A program made the position numbers and the translations under genes. A stretch of 64,000 bases of DNA, from the NCBI GenBank assembly GCA_019913005.1, contig JAIOHL010000252.1, positions 1 to 64,000 on the forward strand. The letters are read 5' to 3'. Under the pieces are notes generated by a model. That model was not told the DNA's origin, ran no database searches, and saw nothing but the letters and a program-made list of their open reading frames with translations. This document shows positions 18,342-27,956 of the stretch, piece after piece. Source of the DNA: Anaerolineae bacterium (lineage in GTDB: Bacteria > Chloroflexota > Anaerolineae > Aggregatilineales > J027). How positions within the stretch are numbered: position 1 is the first letter of the stretch; every line of letters begins with the position of its first letter.

Positions 18342-19025
18342 TTAGAATGAGAAGCCCTGTTGGGGAGGTGGTCCCATATATTGTGGGCCAGCGCCACCCG
18401 CCGCCCCAATTTGAATACCCCATTGGGCGATAATGTAATAGACGGCGAGGCTTGAAGCGGCAATTGCTAACAATCCCGGGATGCAGCATAAGAGAATGCC
18501 GATGGCAATGATGATCCACGCGATAATGTAGAAGATGATTAGATCAACATACAGCATGAGCGTGTTGCTTAGATTGCTCGTCGCATCTTGGATACGAGCC
18601 GAAATGTTGGTAAAGGCGCTGAAATCTTCAGTCGCGGCATAGTGCGCGATGGCAGAGAAAACAAGCGGGGTAATCAGCAGCGAATAGCCTAAACTGATGA
18701 AATTCAATAGACAAGATAGAGCGGCTGCCCCACCACTATCGCTTTGACCAAGACCAGCATTGCAGCAAGCAATAATGATGTTTGGGATGGAGTAGATCAG
18801 GCCGCCCACAAAGGCCATAAACCCGCGAGTCAAATCGCCGCCCCAATCATCCCATTCTGGTAGGCCGGGTTCGCGCCGATAAATCCGTTGGATTAGGCGT
18901 AGTTCATAGCCCCCAATGATGAACCAACCAAAAATTGGGATGAACAGCAACACGACCAATATCGCCAGTTTACCCAACCAGCCTTTATCCTGCATTGGGT
19001 ATTGAAGGGCATCCATGAAGTGCAT
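18342..19025 (-). CDS. DUF4013 membrane protein
   Basis: 227 aa with four or five membrane segments. The N-terminus (MDALQYPMQDKGWLGKLAI, IFGWFIIGGYELRLIQRI) matches the DUF4013 family found in Chloroflexota, actinobacteria and archaea; function unknown. A short Gly/Pro/Gln-rich tail ends the protein (GPPPQQG). It converges with the glycosyltransferase gene, and I see no clear terminator between them. Confidence 0.82.
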   Translation of the reverse strand: MHFMDALQYPMQDKGWLGKLAILVVLLFIPIFGWFIIGGYELRLIQRIYRREPGLPEWDDWGGDLTRGFMAFVGGLIYSIPNIIIACCNAGLGQSDSGGAAALSCLLNFISLGYSLLITPLVFSAIAHYAATEDFSAFTNISARIQDATSNLSNTLMLYVDLIIFYIIAWIIIAIGILLCCIPGLLAIAASSLAVYYIIAQWGIQIGAAGGAGPQYMGPPPQQGFSF

Positions 19026-19108
19026 TTTTCCCCACCTCCAAGTTTCATGACCAAATGGATAGAATCAAATCACTATTTCTATTATCGGTAGATTTACAGA
19101 ACGTGCAA

Positions 19109-19675
19109 TTAACCCCGACTTGTCCAAACGCGATGCACGGTCAGGGTATCACTCGAAAACGGCACTTTGACTTCGCGCCGGACGATTTCCACGACTTCCA
19201 GATCACCGGGGTCGCCCAAAGTGGTGATGTAGCGCTGCAACGATAACCCGGTGGGTTGTGCAACGATAATCGCAATGATAGAGAGCAAGATGATGCTGGG
19301 CAGGCGGCTTAGTTTTTCTTGCCAGCGTTCACCGACCCCGGCTGTGCCGACGAGGGTTGCCATGCTGGTCAGAAAACCCGCCGTAACCAAACCCGTGCCA
19401 CAGTTGGGGTGGACGGCAAGATGGTGTTCACCGCCTTGCATTCGTTTGAGGGCCTCATTGACCGCTGATTCGACCTGTTCGGTATCAGCATTGCCATAGA
19501 GGAAAAAGCCATCTACGACGGAGCGACCCGCCATACTCAGATTTTGAATTTTACGACTCAGCAGATGAATCGTCGCATGTTCCAAACCGTGATTACGCCG
19601 TACACGCCGGATAGGGCGCAGATTGATAATGGGCGTCAACAATGTTCCAAGACTTTCGATCATTCGTAGCTCCAA
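19109..19675 (-). CDS. DUF6391 membrane-associated protein
   Basis: 188 aa. The conserved opening NHGLEHATIHLLSRK contains two His and one Glu and resembles DUF6391 proteins. Residues about 85-150 hold two hydrophobic segments (LVTAGFLTSMATLVGTAGV and LPSIILLSIIAIIVAQP). Function unknown. The HGLEHATIH motif could bind metal, but that is only suggested by residue type. Confidence 0.75.
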   Translation of the reverse strand: MELRMIESLGTLLTPIINLRPIRRVRRNHGLEHATIHLLSRKIQNLSMAGRSVVDGFFLYGNADTEQVESAVNEALKRMQGGEHHLAVHPNCGTGLVTAGFLTSMATLVGTAGVGERWQEKLSRLPSIILLSIIAIIVAQPTGLSLQRYITTLGDPGDLEVVEIVRREVKVPFSSDTLTVHRVWTSRG

Positions 19676-19735
19676 CTAACTTCAAAACTCGCAACTTTAT
19701 CAGCGTAACACTTTCAGGGCAGGAGGGCAATTGTT

Positions 19736-20698
19736 TTACATCATCAAGCCCAAAAACTTATCGGCATCAATGTTCCCACCAGAAATAATAACCGCTGTTT
19801 CTTTGCCATCCTCAATTTCGACGTGTTTCTGGGCAAGGGCCGCCAAACCCACCGCCGCCGCACCTTCGATCACCCAGCCGTGTTTATAAAACATCCACCG
19901 AATCGCTTCTTCAATGGCAGCTTCTTCGACGAGTACAATTTTATCTACGTATTGCTGGCAGATGGGTAGCGTTACGGAGTTTTCCTCGATACCCCCAGAC
20001 AAGGCATCGGCAATTGTTTCTTCTTCGGCCAATTCTAGGCGGTAGAAAAAATTGTACATGGCAGGCGTGGCAATGGATTGCACCCCAATGACCTCGACTT
20101 CGGGTCGAATGGTTTTGGCGGCAAGGGCAATCCCACTCAATAACCCCCCGCCGCTGACAGGGACTAATATGCGCTGAATTGAAGGGTGCTGTTCAAAGAT
20201 TTCGAGGGCAATGGTGCCTTGACCCGCCATCACATCAAAATCGTTATAGGGGGATATAAAAAGCCGTCCGGTTTCACGCTCCAATTCACGGGCGTGCTGC
20301 TCGGCTTCATCATAGGTGTCGCCATGCAAGAGGGCTGTTGCGCCAGATCGTTCGACCCCATCAACTTTGCGGCGGGGGGCTTGTTTGGGCATGACCACGA
20401 TGGCATCCGCACCGACCATCGCTGCGCCATAGGCCACCCCCTGCCCATGATTGCCTGCTGAGGCCGTGATGATGCCACGCTGGAGGGCTTGCTCTTGATT
20501 TAGCAGAACAGCGTTGAGTGCCCCCCGAATTTTAAAGGAGCGGGTGGGGTTGAGGTTTTCTAGCTTGCAATAAATGGGCGTTTCGTAGTCGGCGGCACGT
20601 TCCAGCGGGGTCGGATAGAGATAGGGCTGAATGCGCTGGCGGGCGGCTTTTACGTCAGAAAAGTCGAGTGGTTTCTTCATTTTTTTCGGGTTTACCAA
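19736..20698 (-). CDS. Threonine/serine dehydratase (PLP-dependent)
   Basis: 320 aa fold-type II PLP enzyme that deaminates threonine to 2-oxobutyrate or serine to pyruvate. The Schiff-base Lys56 lies in SFKIRGALNA. The glycine loop VSGGGLLSG binds the PLP phosphate, and GNHGQGVAYGA is the substrate loop. No ACT regulatory domain, so it resembles the catabolic TdcB type rather than biosynthetic IlvA. The alternative start MKKPLDF (residue 7) is possible. Its 5' end overlaps the stop of the beta-propeller gene by 7 bp, so the two are likely co-transcribed. Confidence 0.9.
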   Translation of the reverse strand: MVNPKKMKKPLDFSDVKAARQRIQPYLYPTPLERAADYETPIYCKLENLNPTRSFKIRGALNAVLLNQEQALQRGIITASAGNHGQGVAYGAAMVGADAIVVMPKQAPRRKVDGVERSGATALLHGDTYDEAEQHARELERETGRLFISPYNDFDVMAGQGTIALEIFEQHPSIQRILVPVSGGGLLSGIALAAKTIRPEVEVIGVQSIATPAMYNFFYRLELAEEETIADALSGGIEENSVTLPICQQYVDKIVLVEEAAIEEAIRWMFYKHGWVIEGAAAVGLAALAQKHVEIEDGKETAVIISGGNIDADKFLGLMM

Positions 20699-21774
20699 TC
20701 GGCAGAACGGTCATTTACATGATTGTCGGTTAGGCATTCAAGATTACCCCCGTCAGCGCGAATCATACAAATTTCAAAGTCCCCACCCGCGTTCGATTCA
20801 AATAAAATATGTTCCCCGTCTGGCGACCATTTGGGGTCGGTTTCCACACTGTCGGGCAAATTGGTTAAGCGCCGCACATCGCTGCCGTCCACATTCATGA
20901 TATACAATTCTTCTTTTTCCTCATCACGGGATGAAGCAAACACGATTTGTGTGCCATCGGGCGACCAATCGGGCAGACCATCGAAGCGATCATTATCTGT
21001 GAGTTGAATGAGGTTGTTGCCCGTAACATCTATGATGCAAATCTCGCGTCCCTCGTTGATGGTGCATTGATAGACCAACTGCGTGCCATCCGGCGACCAA
21101 GCGGCATAAGCATCGGGTTCAGAACTGGTGGTCACTTGTACCACCTCGTAGGTCTCCGGATTCATGATGAAAATATCCGAATTGCCATACTGATCTGAAT
21201 GTAAGGCAAGTTGTGTGCCGTCCGGTGACCATACTGGCCCCCATTGGCTGTATTCCAGAAAGTCAATCACTTCCCATGACAGGGACCGCTCATAGGTCAC
21301 GCTCATGTTAGCCATCACTAAAAAAGATTCATGGAGTAATTCTTCGTACACGACCCATGCTCGATCTGGCGAGAGTGAAGGGGCATCCACCGATAACCCA
21401 AAATTACTCGTTAGCTGACGCTCAACCCCGGTATCCAAATCGTGTAGATAGATTTCCCGATTGCCACTTCTGTCTGAGACGTAAACGAAAAGTTCATGGT
21501 CGTCGGGAAATGGTGTTAGCGTTGGCGTCCAAGTGGGGGTTGGGGTAGAGGTTGGTGTAACCGAAGGCGTCAGGGTGATGGTCGAGGTTGGCGGTAGAAC
21601 GGTGAGTGAGTTGGCGGGTGTAATCTGCTGGGCCACATTCATAAACGCTATTTGAGTTGTTGTCGCAAAGTCTAGTCCTACTAATACGAGCACTAATCCA
21701 ATGCTTAAGGCTGTCAATAATACGAATCGTCTAGACATGAGAAATTTCTCCCTGATTGATTCCCCCTGTTCCAT
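20692..21774 (-). CDS. TolB-like PD40 beta-propeller protein, membrane-anchored
   Basis: 360 aa. A signal-anchor helix lies at about residues 14-32 (FVLLTALSIGLVLVLVGLDF), then a Thr/Pro-rich linker (SVTPTSTPTPTWTPTLTP), then a propeller of five or six blades marked by repeated WSPDGTQ motifs (two of the blade signatures are variant: LSPDRAW and WSPDGEH). PD40/WD40-like propellers are protein- or glycan-binding platforms outside the membrane. Partner unknown. Co-directional and overlapping with the dehydratase, although the two have no obvious shared pathway. Confidence 0.85.
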   Translation of the reverse strand: MEQGESIREKFLMSRRFVLLTALSIGLVLVLVGLDFATTTQIAFMNVAQQITPANSLTVLPPTSTITLTPSVTPTSTPTPTWTPTLTPFPDDHELFVYVSDRSGNREIYLHDLDTGVERQLTSNFGLSVDAPSLSPDRAWVVYEELLHESFLVMANMSVTYERSLSWEVIDFLEYSQWGPVWSPDGTQLALHSDQYGNSDIFIMNPETYEVVQVTTSSEPDAYAAWSPDGTQLVYQCTINEGREICIIDVTGNNLIQLTDNDRFDGLPDWSPDGTQIVFASSRDEEKEELYIMNVDGSDVRRLTNLPDSVETDPKWSPDGEHILFESNAGGDFEICMIRADGGNLECLTDNHVNDRSADW

Positions 21775-21816
21775 TTTAAGGCTTTGAATCTCTGCCCTGC
21801 AAATCCTTTGGCGCGT

Positions 21817-21822
21817 TATAAT
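21817..21822 (+). promoter_or_regulatory. Consensus -10 box for the M20 peptidase gene
   Basis: Perfect TATAAT 43 bp before the ATG. I see no convincing -35 at 16-18 bp, so this may need an activator. Confidence 0.45.
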
Positions 21823-21864
21823 CTCAACCTATCACAACATCCATTCAGAAAGGCCCTTTAAGCA

Positions 21865-23232
21865 ATGGTCTATAACCAGAACGCATTCCAGACCTACCTT
21901 GATACGCATCGTGAACGGTTTCTGGATGAACTTAGGCAAATCATCGCATTTCCGAGTGTGGCGGCCCAAAAACGCGGCATCCATGAATGTGCCGATTGGG
22001 TGGTGGCCCGCCTAAACAAAATAGGTGCGGCGGTGCAAAAATTTGAACTTCCCAACGGAGGTAGCCCGGTGGTTTTTGGGGAAATCGGCACAGGTGAACG
22101 GACACTGCTGGTTTATAACCATTACGATGTGCAGCCGGAAGAACCACTGGAACAATGGGAGACATCCCCTTTTGAATTGGCTCTGCGTGATGATACCCTG
22201 TTTGGGCGCGGAGTGGTGGATGATAAGGGTGAATTATTGGCCCGTATCCAAGCCATTGAAACATGGCAGGCCACGCAGGGGGAACTGCCTGTCAAAGTCA
22301 AGTTTGTGTTTGAGGGTGAGGAAGAAATTGGGAGTATCAACCTCCCAGCGTGGGCTGAAGCACATCGCAGCATTTTGGGGGCGGATGGTCTGCTGTGGGA
22401 AGGTGGTGGGCGTGATGAGACAGGTAAAAATTCAATGGCGGAGGGCTGCAAAGGTATCGCCTATTTTGAACTGCGCTGCAAAGGGGCGGCCTATGACCAG
22501 CATTCCTCCATCGCGCCGATTATCCCCAATCCAGCATGGCGGTTGGTGTGGGCACTCAGCACGATGAAAAATGAGCGTGACGAAATCACCATTGACGGCT
22601 ATATGGCGCATGTGCGGCAAATGCCTGATTGGGTGATCGAGCGTATTGATGACCTGCCGTTTGAAAGCGAAAAAATCCGCCAGCGAGTTGGCCTTGAGCA
22701 TTGGCTGAATGATATGGACGATAAGACCGCACTGCGCCGTTATATGCTTGAACCCACCCTAACCATCTGTGGGTTTGATAGCGGTTATAAAGGCGAAGGG
22801 ACCAAGACGGTACTCCCCGCCGAAGCGATAGTGAAGCTCGACTGTCGCCTTGTACCGAATCTCACGCCCCATCTGGCGCAAGACTTGATTCGCACCCACC
22901 TTGATGCACGCGGTTTTCATGATATTTCATTGACGCTGCTGGGTGGGGAAGAACCCGCGATGGAACCAGAGGACAGCTTGGTGCGCCGTGCCGCAATTGC
23001 CGCTTGTCAGGATGTGTTTGGGCATGAGCCGATTATCTCCCCTTGGTTTGCGGGCAGTGGGCCAATGTATCCGCTGAGTGTGATGCTGGGGATTCCGGTC
23101 ATTTCGGCGGGGGCGACATGGCATCCACATGCACGTGCCCATGCACCCAATGAGAATATTTTTGTGCAGGATTATTTTGATGCCATGCACCTGACCGCCG
23201 CATTGATGGGGCATTTCGCGGCAGGGCAGTAA
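21865..23232 (+). CDS. M20 family dipeptidase
   Basis: 455 aa cytoplasmic metallopeptidase with two co-catalytic zinc ions, cleaving dipeptides or short N-terminal residues. Motifs: NHYDVQPEEP (first His ligand), GRGVVDDKGE (bridging Asp), FEGEEEIGS (catalytic Glu and ligand Glu) and HPHARAHAPNE near the C-terminus (last His ligand). A dimerisation lid at about 190-310 interrupts the catalytic domain as usual for the family. Intact and full length. It is separated from cyclophilin by 88 bp. Confidence 0.92.
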   Translation: MVYNQNAFQTYLDTHRERFLDELRQIIAFPSVAAQKRGIHECADWVVARLNKIGAAVQKFELPNGGSPVVFGEIGTGERTLLVYNHYDVQPEEPLEQWETSPFELALRDDTLFGRGVVDDKGELLARIQAIETWQATQGELPVKVKFVFEGEEEIGSINLPAWAEAHRSILGADGLLWEGGGRDETGKNSMAEGCKGIAYFELRCKGAAYDQHSSIAPIIPNPAWRLVWALSTMKNERDEITIDGYMAHVRQMPDWVIERIDDLPFESEKIRQRVGLEHWLNDMDDKTALRRYMLEPTLTICGFDSGYKGEGTKTVLPAEAIVKLDCRLVPNLTPHLAQDLIRTHLDARGFHDISLTLLGGEEPAMEPEDSLVRRAAIAACQDVFGHEPIISPWFAGSGPMYPLSVMLGIPVISAGATWHPHARAHAPNENIFVQDYFDAMHLTAALMGHFAAGQ

Positions 23233-23320
23233 AGTAAAAGGGTAAGGGTATACGCCCCTGCTCGTTTAGTGTAAACTACGTGCATCTGTAAAAACCAGAT
23301 AACCAGACAAGGAGAAAAAC

Positions 23321-23839
23321 ATGGCTGCGAAACAATATTCCGCACCACCTGCGATGCAGATTGACCCCGAAAAAAAATATACCGCCACTTTCAAAACTGA
23401 ACGTGGGGATATTGTGGTGGAATTGTTTGCTAAAGAAGCGCCGATTACGGTGAATAACTTTGTCTTTTTGGCCCGCGAAGGCTATTACAATGACACCACC
23501 TTCCACCGCGTCATCAAGAAATTTATGGTACAGGGTGGCGACCCAACGGGCACGGGTCGCGGCGGCCCCGGCTATAAGTTTAACGACGAGCCGGGTGCGT
23601 TGCGTCTAAAACATGAAGGGCCGGGAACTCTCAGTATGGCGAATGCTGGCCCCAACACCAACGGCAGCCAATTTTTCATCACCCATGTTGCCACCCCGCA
23701 TTTGGATGGCAAACACGGCGTTTTTGGTCGCGTGGTCGCCAACAGCATGGACGTGGTCAATGCCATTCGTGAGCGTGACCCCATGAGTGACCGCAACCCC
23801 GGCGACAAAATCATCTCAATTGAAATCACCGAAGCGTAA
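23321..23839 (+). CDS. Cyclophilin-type peptidyl-prolyl cis-trans isomerase
   Basis: 172 aa single-domain cyclophilin, with a short extension of about 20 residues before the fold. Active-site motifs [19 protein letters not shown] (catalytic Arg), [11 protein letters not shown] and [11 protein letters not shown] are present. No signal peptide, so it acts in the cytoplasm on proline bonds. AAGGAG lies 7 bp before the ATG. The palindromic repeat copy 2 begins 7 bp after the stop. Confidence 0.95.
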   Translation: MAAKQYSAPPAMQIDPEKKYTATFKTERGDIVVELFAKEAPITVNNFVFLAREGYYNDTTFHRVIKKFMVQGGDPTGTGRGGPGYKFNDEPGALRLKHEGPGTLSMANAGPNTNGSQFFITHVATPHLDGKHGVFGRVVANSMDVVNAIRERDPMSDRNPGDKIISIEITEA

Positions 23840-23845
23840 ATATCA

Positions 23846-23900
23846 GTAGCCGAGGAATCAAATTCCCCGGCTACTAGAACAATGTCCACGAGATGTGGAC
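23846..23900 (+). repeat. Interspersed palindromic repeat, copy 2
   Basis: Two hairpins in tandem. GTAGCCGAGGAAT pairs with ATTCCCCGGCTAC across a 3-nt loop (12 of 13 positions, 23846-23874), and GTCCAC-GAGAT-GTGGAC follows (23884-23900). About 50 bases match 8149-8199. Both copies lie just behind a stop codon. Confidence 0.85.
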
Positions 23901-23989
23901 TGATTTTGCTTGACACGAATAAGCAGCGCTCAATTAGTCAAGACAAATCCTGCTATCGTCCAAATAAGTTTTGCAAGGTTGTATCCTCT

Positions 23990-25366
23990 TTGGAAACCCC
24001 CTATTTTCAACTCCATCGTCACACACTCGCCAATGGAATGCGGGTTTGGTGTATCCCACGCCCCAACACAGGCACAGTGGCGATGATGGCCCAACTGCCT
24101 GTCGGATCACGCACCGAAAATAAACACAACAACGGCATCAGCCATTTTCTGGAACATATGGTGTTTACCGGCACAGAACGTTGGGCGGAAGCCGAGGTGA
24201 CCGATGTGGTGCGGCGGCGGGGTGGGGAAGTCAATGCCCACACCTCGCGTGAATCCACCAATTTTCACATCCATGTCGCGGCACAGGACGTTGCCTTTGG
24301 TATGGATTGGTTGCATCAGTTGGTATTTAAGCCGAGCCTCCTGCCGGAAAAATTTGAAAAAGAGCGGCAGGTGATTATCAATGAAAAGGGCGGCGAATTT
24401 GACCTATTGCAAACCATGTGGGAATGGATTGAAGATCACAATTGGGGCTGGCATGTTGCGCGGGCCATCCGGCGGCGCATCTATCCCGATTCCTCACTGC
24501 TGTTGTCTATCATTGGGCGGGATAAGACGCTCAACGCGATTACCCATCAGGAATTGGTAGATTATTATCGGCGCTATTATGCCCCCAATAATGTCACACT
24601 GATCGTGGTCGGGGATATTGAGCCACAAGCCGCTTTCGATTTGGCGCAGAAAACATTTGGGGATATTCCGGCGCGACCCTTCCCGCCGACCCATCCCCCC
24701 GTGCAGGTGGTGCCCAATACGTTTGATGTTCGGCTGTATGGCCCATCCCCGAATGAGCAGGGGCAGTTGTTGGTCGGGGTGTTGTTGGATTATGCCGAAC
24801 ACCCGGATCGTTTTGGCTGGTGGATTATTGAAGAAATCCTCGAAAACGCCTGTATGCGCGACATCCGTTTTGAACTCGGTTTGTCTTATGGGGTCAACGT
24901 GTTTACCGTTTTGTATACCGATACAGGCTATTTTTGCGTGTACACCTCGGCCAATATTGAGGATTTTGACCGGATTCGCCAGATTATCGAAAAACACCTT
25001 AATCGCTTGGTGAATGGCGATTTCACGGCGGAAGAATTGGCGGAGGCCCAAGCATCCCTACGGGGTCGGGCGTTGCTCAATTTGCAGGATAATATGGAGT
25101 TGGCGTGGTGGCTTTCGACGGATGCCCTTGCCTCGCGTGACGATTCGACCCCTATCCCCGATTATTTTGCCGAAATTTCGCGTTTAACACCGGATGAGGT
25201 CAAACGCATCGCAGGGCACTATTTCGCGCCACAAAAACGCTTCTATGTTGAACACCGCCCGGTTGTCACCCCGCGCCGACTTAAGCCATTAGCAGCAGCA
25301 GCAGCTTTTGGGATGTTAGGTGCAGCGGTACGACTGTCGTTTCGCCCCCGGCATCGCGCCAAATAG
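23990..25366 (+). CDS. M16 family zinc peptidase (insulinase-like)
   Basis: About 458 aa from a TTG at 23990 (ETPYFQLHRHTLANGMRVW), with AAGGTT upstream. An in-frame ATG at 23882 falls inside the palindromic repeat and is unlikely. The inverted zinc motif HFLEH and the distal Glu region (NEKGGEFDLL) mark an active catalytic half; the second half is the usual inactive M16 C domain. It ends in a hydrophobic stretch (LAAAAAFGMLGAAVRL) and basic residues, possibly a membrane anchor. M16 enzymes digest peptides enclosed in a chamber and often work in pairs; no partner gene is adjacent. Confidence 0.88.
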   Translation: METPYFQLHRHTLANGMRVWCIPRPNTGTVAMMAQLPVGSRTENKHNNGISHFLEHMVFTGTERWAEAEVTDVVRRRGGEVNAHTSRESTNFHIHVAAQDVAFGMDWLHQLVFKPSLLPEKFEKERQVIINEKGGEFDLLQTMWEWIEDHNWGWHVARAIRRRIYPDSSLLLSIIGRDKTLNAITHQELVDYYRRYYAPNNVTLIVVGDIEPQAAFDLAQKTFGDIPARPFPPTHPPVQVVPNTFDVRLYGPSPNEQGQLLVGVLLDYAEHPDRFGWWIIEEILENACMRDIRFELGLSYGVNVFTVLYTDTGYFCVYTSANIEDFDRIRQIIEKHLNRLVNGDFTAEELAEAQASLRGRALLNLQDNMELAWWLSTDALASRDDSTPIPDYFAEISRLTPDEVKRIAGHYFAPQKRFYVEHRPVVTPRRLKPLAAAAAFGMLGAAVRLSFRPRHRAK

Positions 25367-25423
25367 CGATTTTCAATTATCACACGGGGCTAAAGCCGCC
25401 GCGCTGAATTTAGCTGTAAATAA

Positions 25424-25447
25424 AACCCCTCTTGGTGGGGAGGGGTT
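25424..25447 (-). terminator. Terminator for the secreted-protein gene at 25484
   Basis: AACCCCTC and GAGGGGTT form a perfect 8-bp stem with an 8-nt loop. On the minus strand it runs into TTTTATTTA, so it terminates the gene ending at 25484. It may also stop the convergent M16 transcript. Confidence 0.7.
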
Positions 25448-25483
25448 GAGGTGAGGGAGTTGGAGAGGTAACTCAAGTGCGTC

Positions 25484-25951
25484 TTAGCGCCGGGATTCAA
25501 AGGTATAGGTGATGTCAGTATCGGTAATAACCACACTGGTCACGCGGCCCGTACCTGCCTGACTTTTGATGAAATTGCGCCATGAAGATGCAATAGACGC
25601 ATTAATTTGGGCCAGCAAATCGACGGAGACGGGTTCGCCATTGGTGGTCGCCGAAAGTACCGACCATGTGACACGGCCATTGCTGACGGTGGGGGTGATG
25701 GTGGTCACGGTGTCATAGCTGGCATTGCGGAAATTATGGGTCGAGCTAATGACAACCTGCCCCTCTTGTAAATCCACCGATAAGTTGCTGACTCGACTAC
25801 GATAGGGGTTGCTCACGCGGTAGGATGCATTAATGGTTTCTTCGGTTATGGTCTTGCTGCGTGTGCCACTTTGAGCAAAGGCAGGCAGGGCCATTGCCGT
25901 CAACACACCAATCATAACGAGCATAATCATCATCTTGCGGGTGAGTTTCAT
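25484..25951 (-). CDS. Secreted hypothetical protein
   Basis: 155 aa with a clear signal peptide (basic start MKLTRK, hydrophobic core, cleavage after PAFA). The mature part is polar and beta-rich: repeated valine/threonine strands, including VVISSTHNFR and VVITDTDITYTFESRR. Family not recognised. It lies alone between the M16 and AAA genes. Confidence 0.72.
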   Translation of the reverse strand: MKLTRKMMIMLVMIGVLTAMALPAFAQSGTRSKTITEETINASYRVSNPYRSRVSNLSVDLQEGQVVISSTHNFRNASYDTVTTITPTVSNGRVTWSVLSATTNGEPVSVDLLAQINASIASSWRNFIKSQAGTGRVTSVVITDTDITYTFESRR

Positions 25952-26091
25952 CGTGGGGTATCCTCTGCTTCAATACATTCCGATGCTTTTTATGCTAATG
26001 GGCGAATGTAACCAAAGCGTCAATGGGTGTAAAAAGTGTGTAAGCTGACCGTAAAATTCTGGGCGTATTTCTTAAACTTTAGGACTTCTCG

Positions 26092-27540
26092 ATGAGTGAA
26101 AATCCCTATAATCCGCTGCAACCCACCAGCGATCCCCTGTTATTTTATGGGCGTGAAGAAACACTGGCAGCGATTCAGCTTCATTTGGTCAGCGGGACGA
26201 ATCGTCATGCCCTTACCATTTTTGGGCAACGCGGCATGGGCAAAAGCTCACTGCTATCCCAAGTTCCCCTCAATATTGATGAACGCTTTGTGTGTGTCTA
26301 TATTGACCTGAACCAAGTGGAATTGGATGATGTCAGCGGATTTATTGCCGCTGTCGTAGATCAAATCCGCGCTATGTTGGAAGTGATCGAAGCCAGCACC
26401 TTGCGTCTACCTTCTTTTCCTGATGCGGCGGATGTGGATTTATTGGATTGGCTGGCAGGGGAATATCTGGAAGTTGTGTTGGCCGCTATCCGACGTTCGC
26501 GCCATCTGGTGCTGATGTTTGATGACGTGCATTTGCTGTTTGATGCGATGGACACTGGGAATTTGCCCGCCCATTTGATGACCTTTTTATCAGTGCTGCT
26601 GGATCGTTATGACCGTCTTAATATGATTGCGGCGCTCGACATTACCTATGAAACCCGCGCTTTGCAAACCGCCCCTTTTGATAATGCCCAATTTCATCAC
26701 CGCCTGACCAATCTTGCACCCGAAATTGCGGAGGCGGTTGTCACCGAGCCAGCTAAAGAACTCTACGCATTTGAGCCGCCTGCATTGCGCCGGGTGTTGG
26801 AATTGGCGGGGGGACACCCCTTTCATCTGCATTCGATTTGCCGTCTCATCTACCGCTTGTATGAGCAGGAACGGCGGGTCTCGACGATTGCGATGGTAGA
26901 TATTGAGGCGGTCTATCCGGCGGCGTTGGAGCAGGCAGGCGATATTGTTCGACCTTTATGGGAGCATATTCGTCCGAATGAACGATTAGCACTAACGGCC
27001 TTGCTGGATTTACGCAAACATAACCCGAATGAGCATTTTGCGGCGGATGGTCTGCGCGAATGGCTCAGTAAAACCGACTACCCACTCAATTCGGTTCAGT
27101 TGGCGGCGGCCCTGCGTGGTTTGGAATATCTAGGGATTGTTCAGACCAATGAGCAGGGGGAATATGCTTTTTCGGCGGGGATTCAGGCGGATTGGCTAAC
27201 CGTGTATATTGTGGATGCACCGGCGGAAACCGTGCGGCGTCCACCCGCTTTATTGCCCAAACCACGCTTCTCGCGGCGCACATTGGCGATGATCGCACTT
27301 GGGCCAATTGTCGCCGTGATCCTGTTGGGGTTGGCGGTTCTATTGAATGACGATGACGAGGTTGACAACCCATCGGCCTCAACCGCCACTTTACAGTTGG
27401 ATATTGAAGCGACGCGCCAAGCTGAATTTGTGACCCAGACCGCGGCTGCCGCGACCCATACTGCAACCCCGACCACAACTTGGACCCCGCAGCCTTCGTT
27501 TACCCCCACCCCAGAACCACCGCGTCGTTTTGGGGGTTAG
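26092..27540 (+). CDS. AAA/STAND-like ATPase with C-terminal membrane helix and Thr/Pro tail
   Basis: 482 aa. Residues about 15-240 form an AAA_16-like NTPase opening with FYGREETLAAI, with Walker A GQRGMGKSS and Walker B LMFDDVH. A winged-helix-like region follows (about 280-365). One transmembrane helix lies at about 400-420 (MIALGPIVAVILLGLAVLL), then an exported Thr/Pro-rich tail (TPTTTWTPQPSFTPTPEP). It is thus a cytoplasmic nucleotide switch tethered to the membrane. No effector domain is visible. It converges on the FHA/kinase operon and may belong to the same signalling block. Confidence 0.75.
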   Translation: MSENPYNPLQPTSDPLLFYGREETLAAIQLHLVSGTNRHALTIFGQRGMGKSSLLSQVPLNIDERFVCVYIDLNQVELDDVSGFIAAVVDQIRAMLEVIEASTLRLPSFPDAADVDLLDWLAGEYLEVVLAAIRRSRHLVLMFDDVHLLFDAMDTGNLPAHLMTFLSVLLDRYDRLNMIAALDITYETRALQTAPFDNAQFHHRLTNLAPEIAEAVVTEPAKELYAFEPPALRRVLELAGGHPFHLHSICRLIYRLYEQERRVSTIAMVDIEAVYPAALEQAGDIVRPLWEHIRPNERLALTALLDLRKHNPNEHFAADGLREWLSKTDYPLNSVQLAAALRGLEYLGIVQTNEQGEYAFSAGIQADWLTVYIVDAPAETVRRPPALLPKPRFSRRTLAMIALGPIVAVILLGLAVLLNDDDEVDNPSASTATLQLDIEATRQAEFVTQTAAAATHTATPTTTWTPQPSFTPTPEPPRRFGG

Positions 27541-27552
27541 AGCCATACCCCT

Positions 27553-27942
27553 TTAAAATAATGTACCGTCATCAGGATTGATGGGGTCGGCGGGTGCGGT
27601 GACATCGGTGGGTAGGGGGTCGAGCCGCATCCATGTACGCCCTACGCGAAAGAGCATATCGGGCAAAACGGGTCGGCGTTCGTTGGCTGGGAGGCGTTCT
27701 TCGCCAATAAATGTGCCGTTGCGACTGCCTGTATCTTCTAGCCAAAATTGTTCACCATCAAACATTAAATGGGCGTGCAGGCGCGAGACTTGACTGTCGT
27801 ATTCCAAGCTGATGTCCAGCCCATCTCGCCGCCCAATGGCCAAGACCAGAGAACTCATTGGGAAGTCTTTTGGGAGTGGAAAGGCCAAAATCGTGCCATC
27901 ACGCGGCCCACTCATAAGGGTCACAGTCACTTGTTTGAACAT
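27553..27942 (-). CDS. FHA-domain phosphothreonine-binding protein
   Basis: 129 aa, essentially one FHA domain (about residues 30-105) with the core motifs IGRRDGLDI, SRLHAHL and DTGSRNGTFIG, which form the phosphothreonine pocket. It lies 14 bp behind the Ser/Thr kinase-TPR gene, so it is a natural reader for that kinase. Cytoplasmic, no other domain. The last gene of the ClpC-like/kinase/FHA operon. Confidence 0.9.
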   Translation of the reverse strand: MFKQVTVTLMSGPRDGTILAFPLPKDFPMSSLVLAIGRRDGLDISLEYDSQVSRLHAHLMFDGEQFWLEDTGSRNGTFIGEERLPANERRPVLPDMLFRVGRTWMRLDPLPTDVTAPADPINPDDGTLF

Positions 27943-27956
27943 AGAACTTTTTTCCT

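Noticed and set aside
23882-23989. N-terminal extension of the M16 peptidase from an upstream ATG
   Set aside because: The ATG lies inside the second palindromic repeat, and the extra 36 residues have no family similarity; the TTG at 23990 precedes the normal M16 start.
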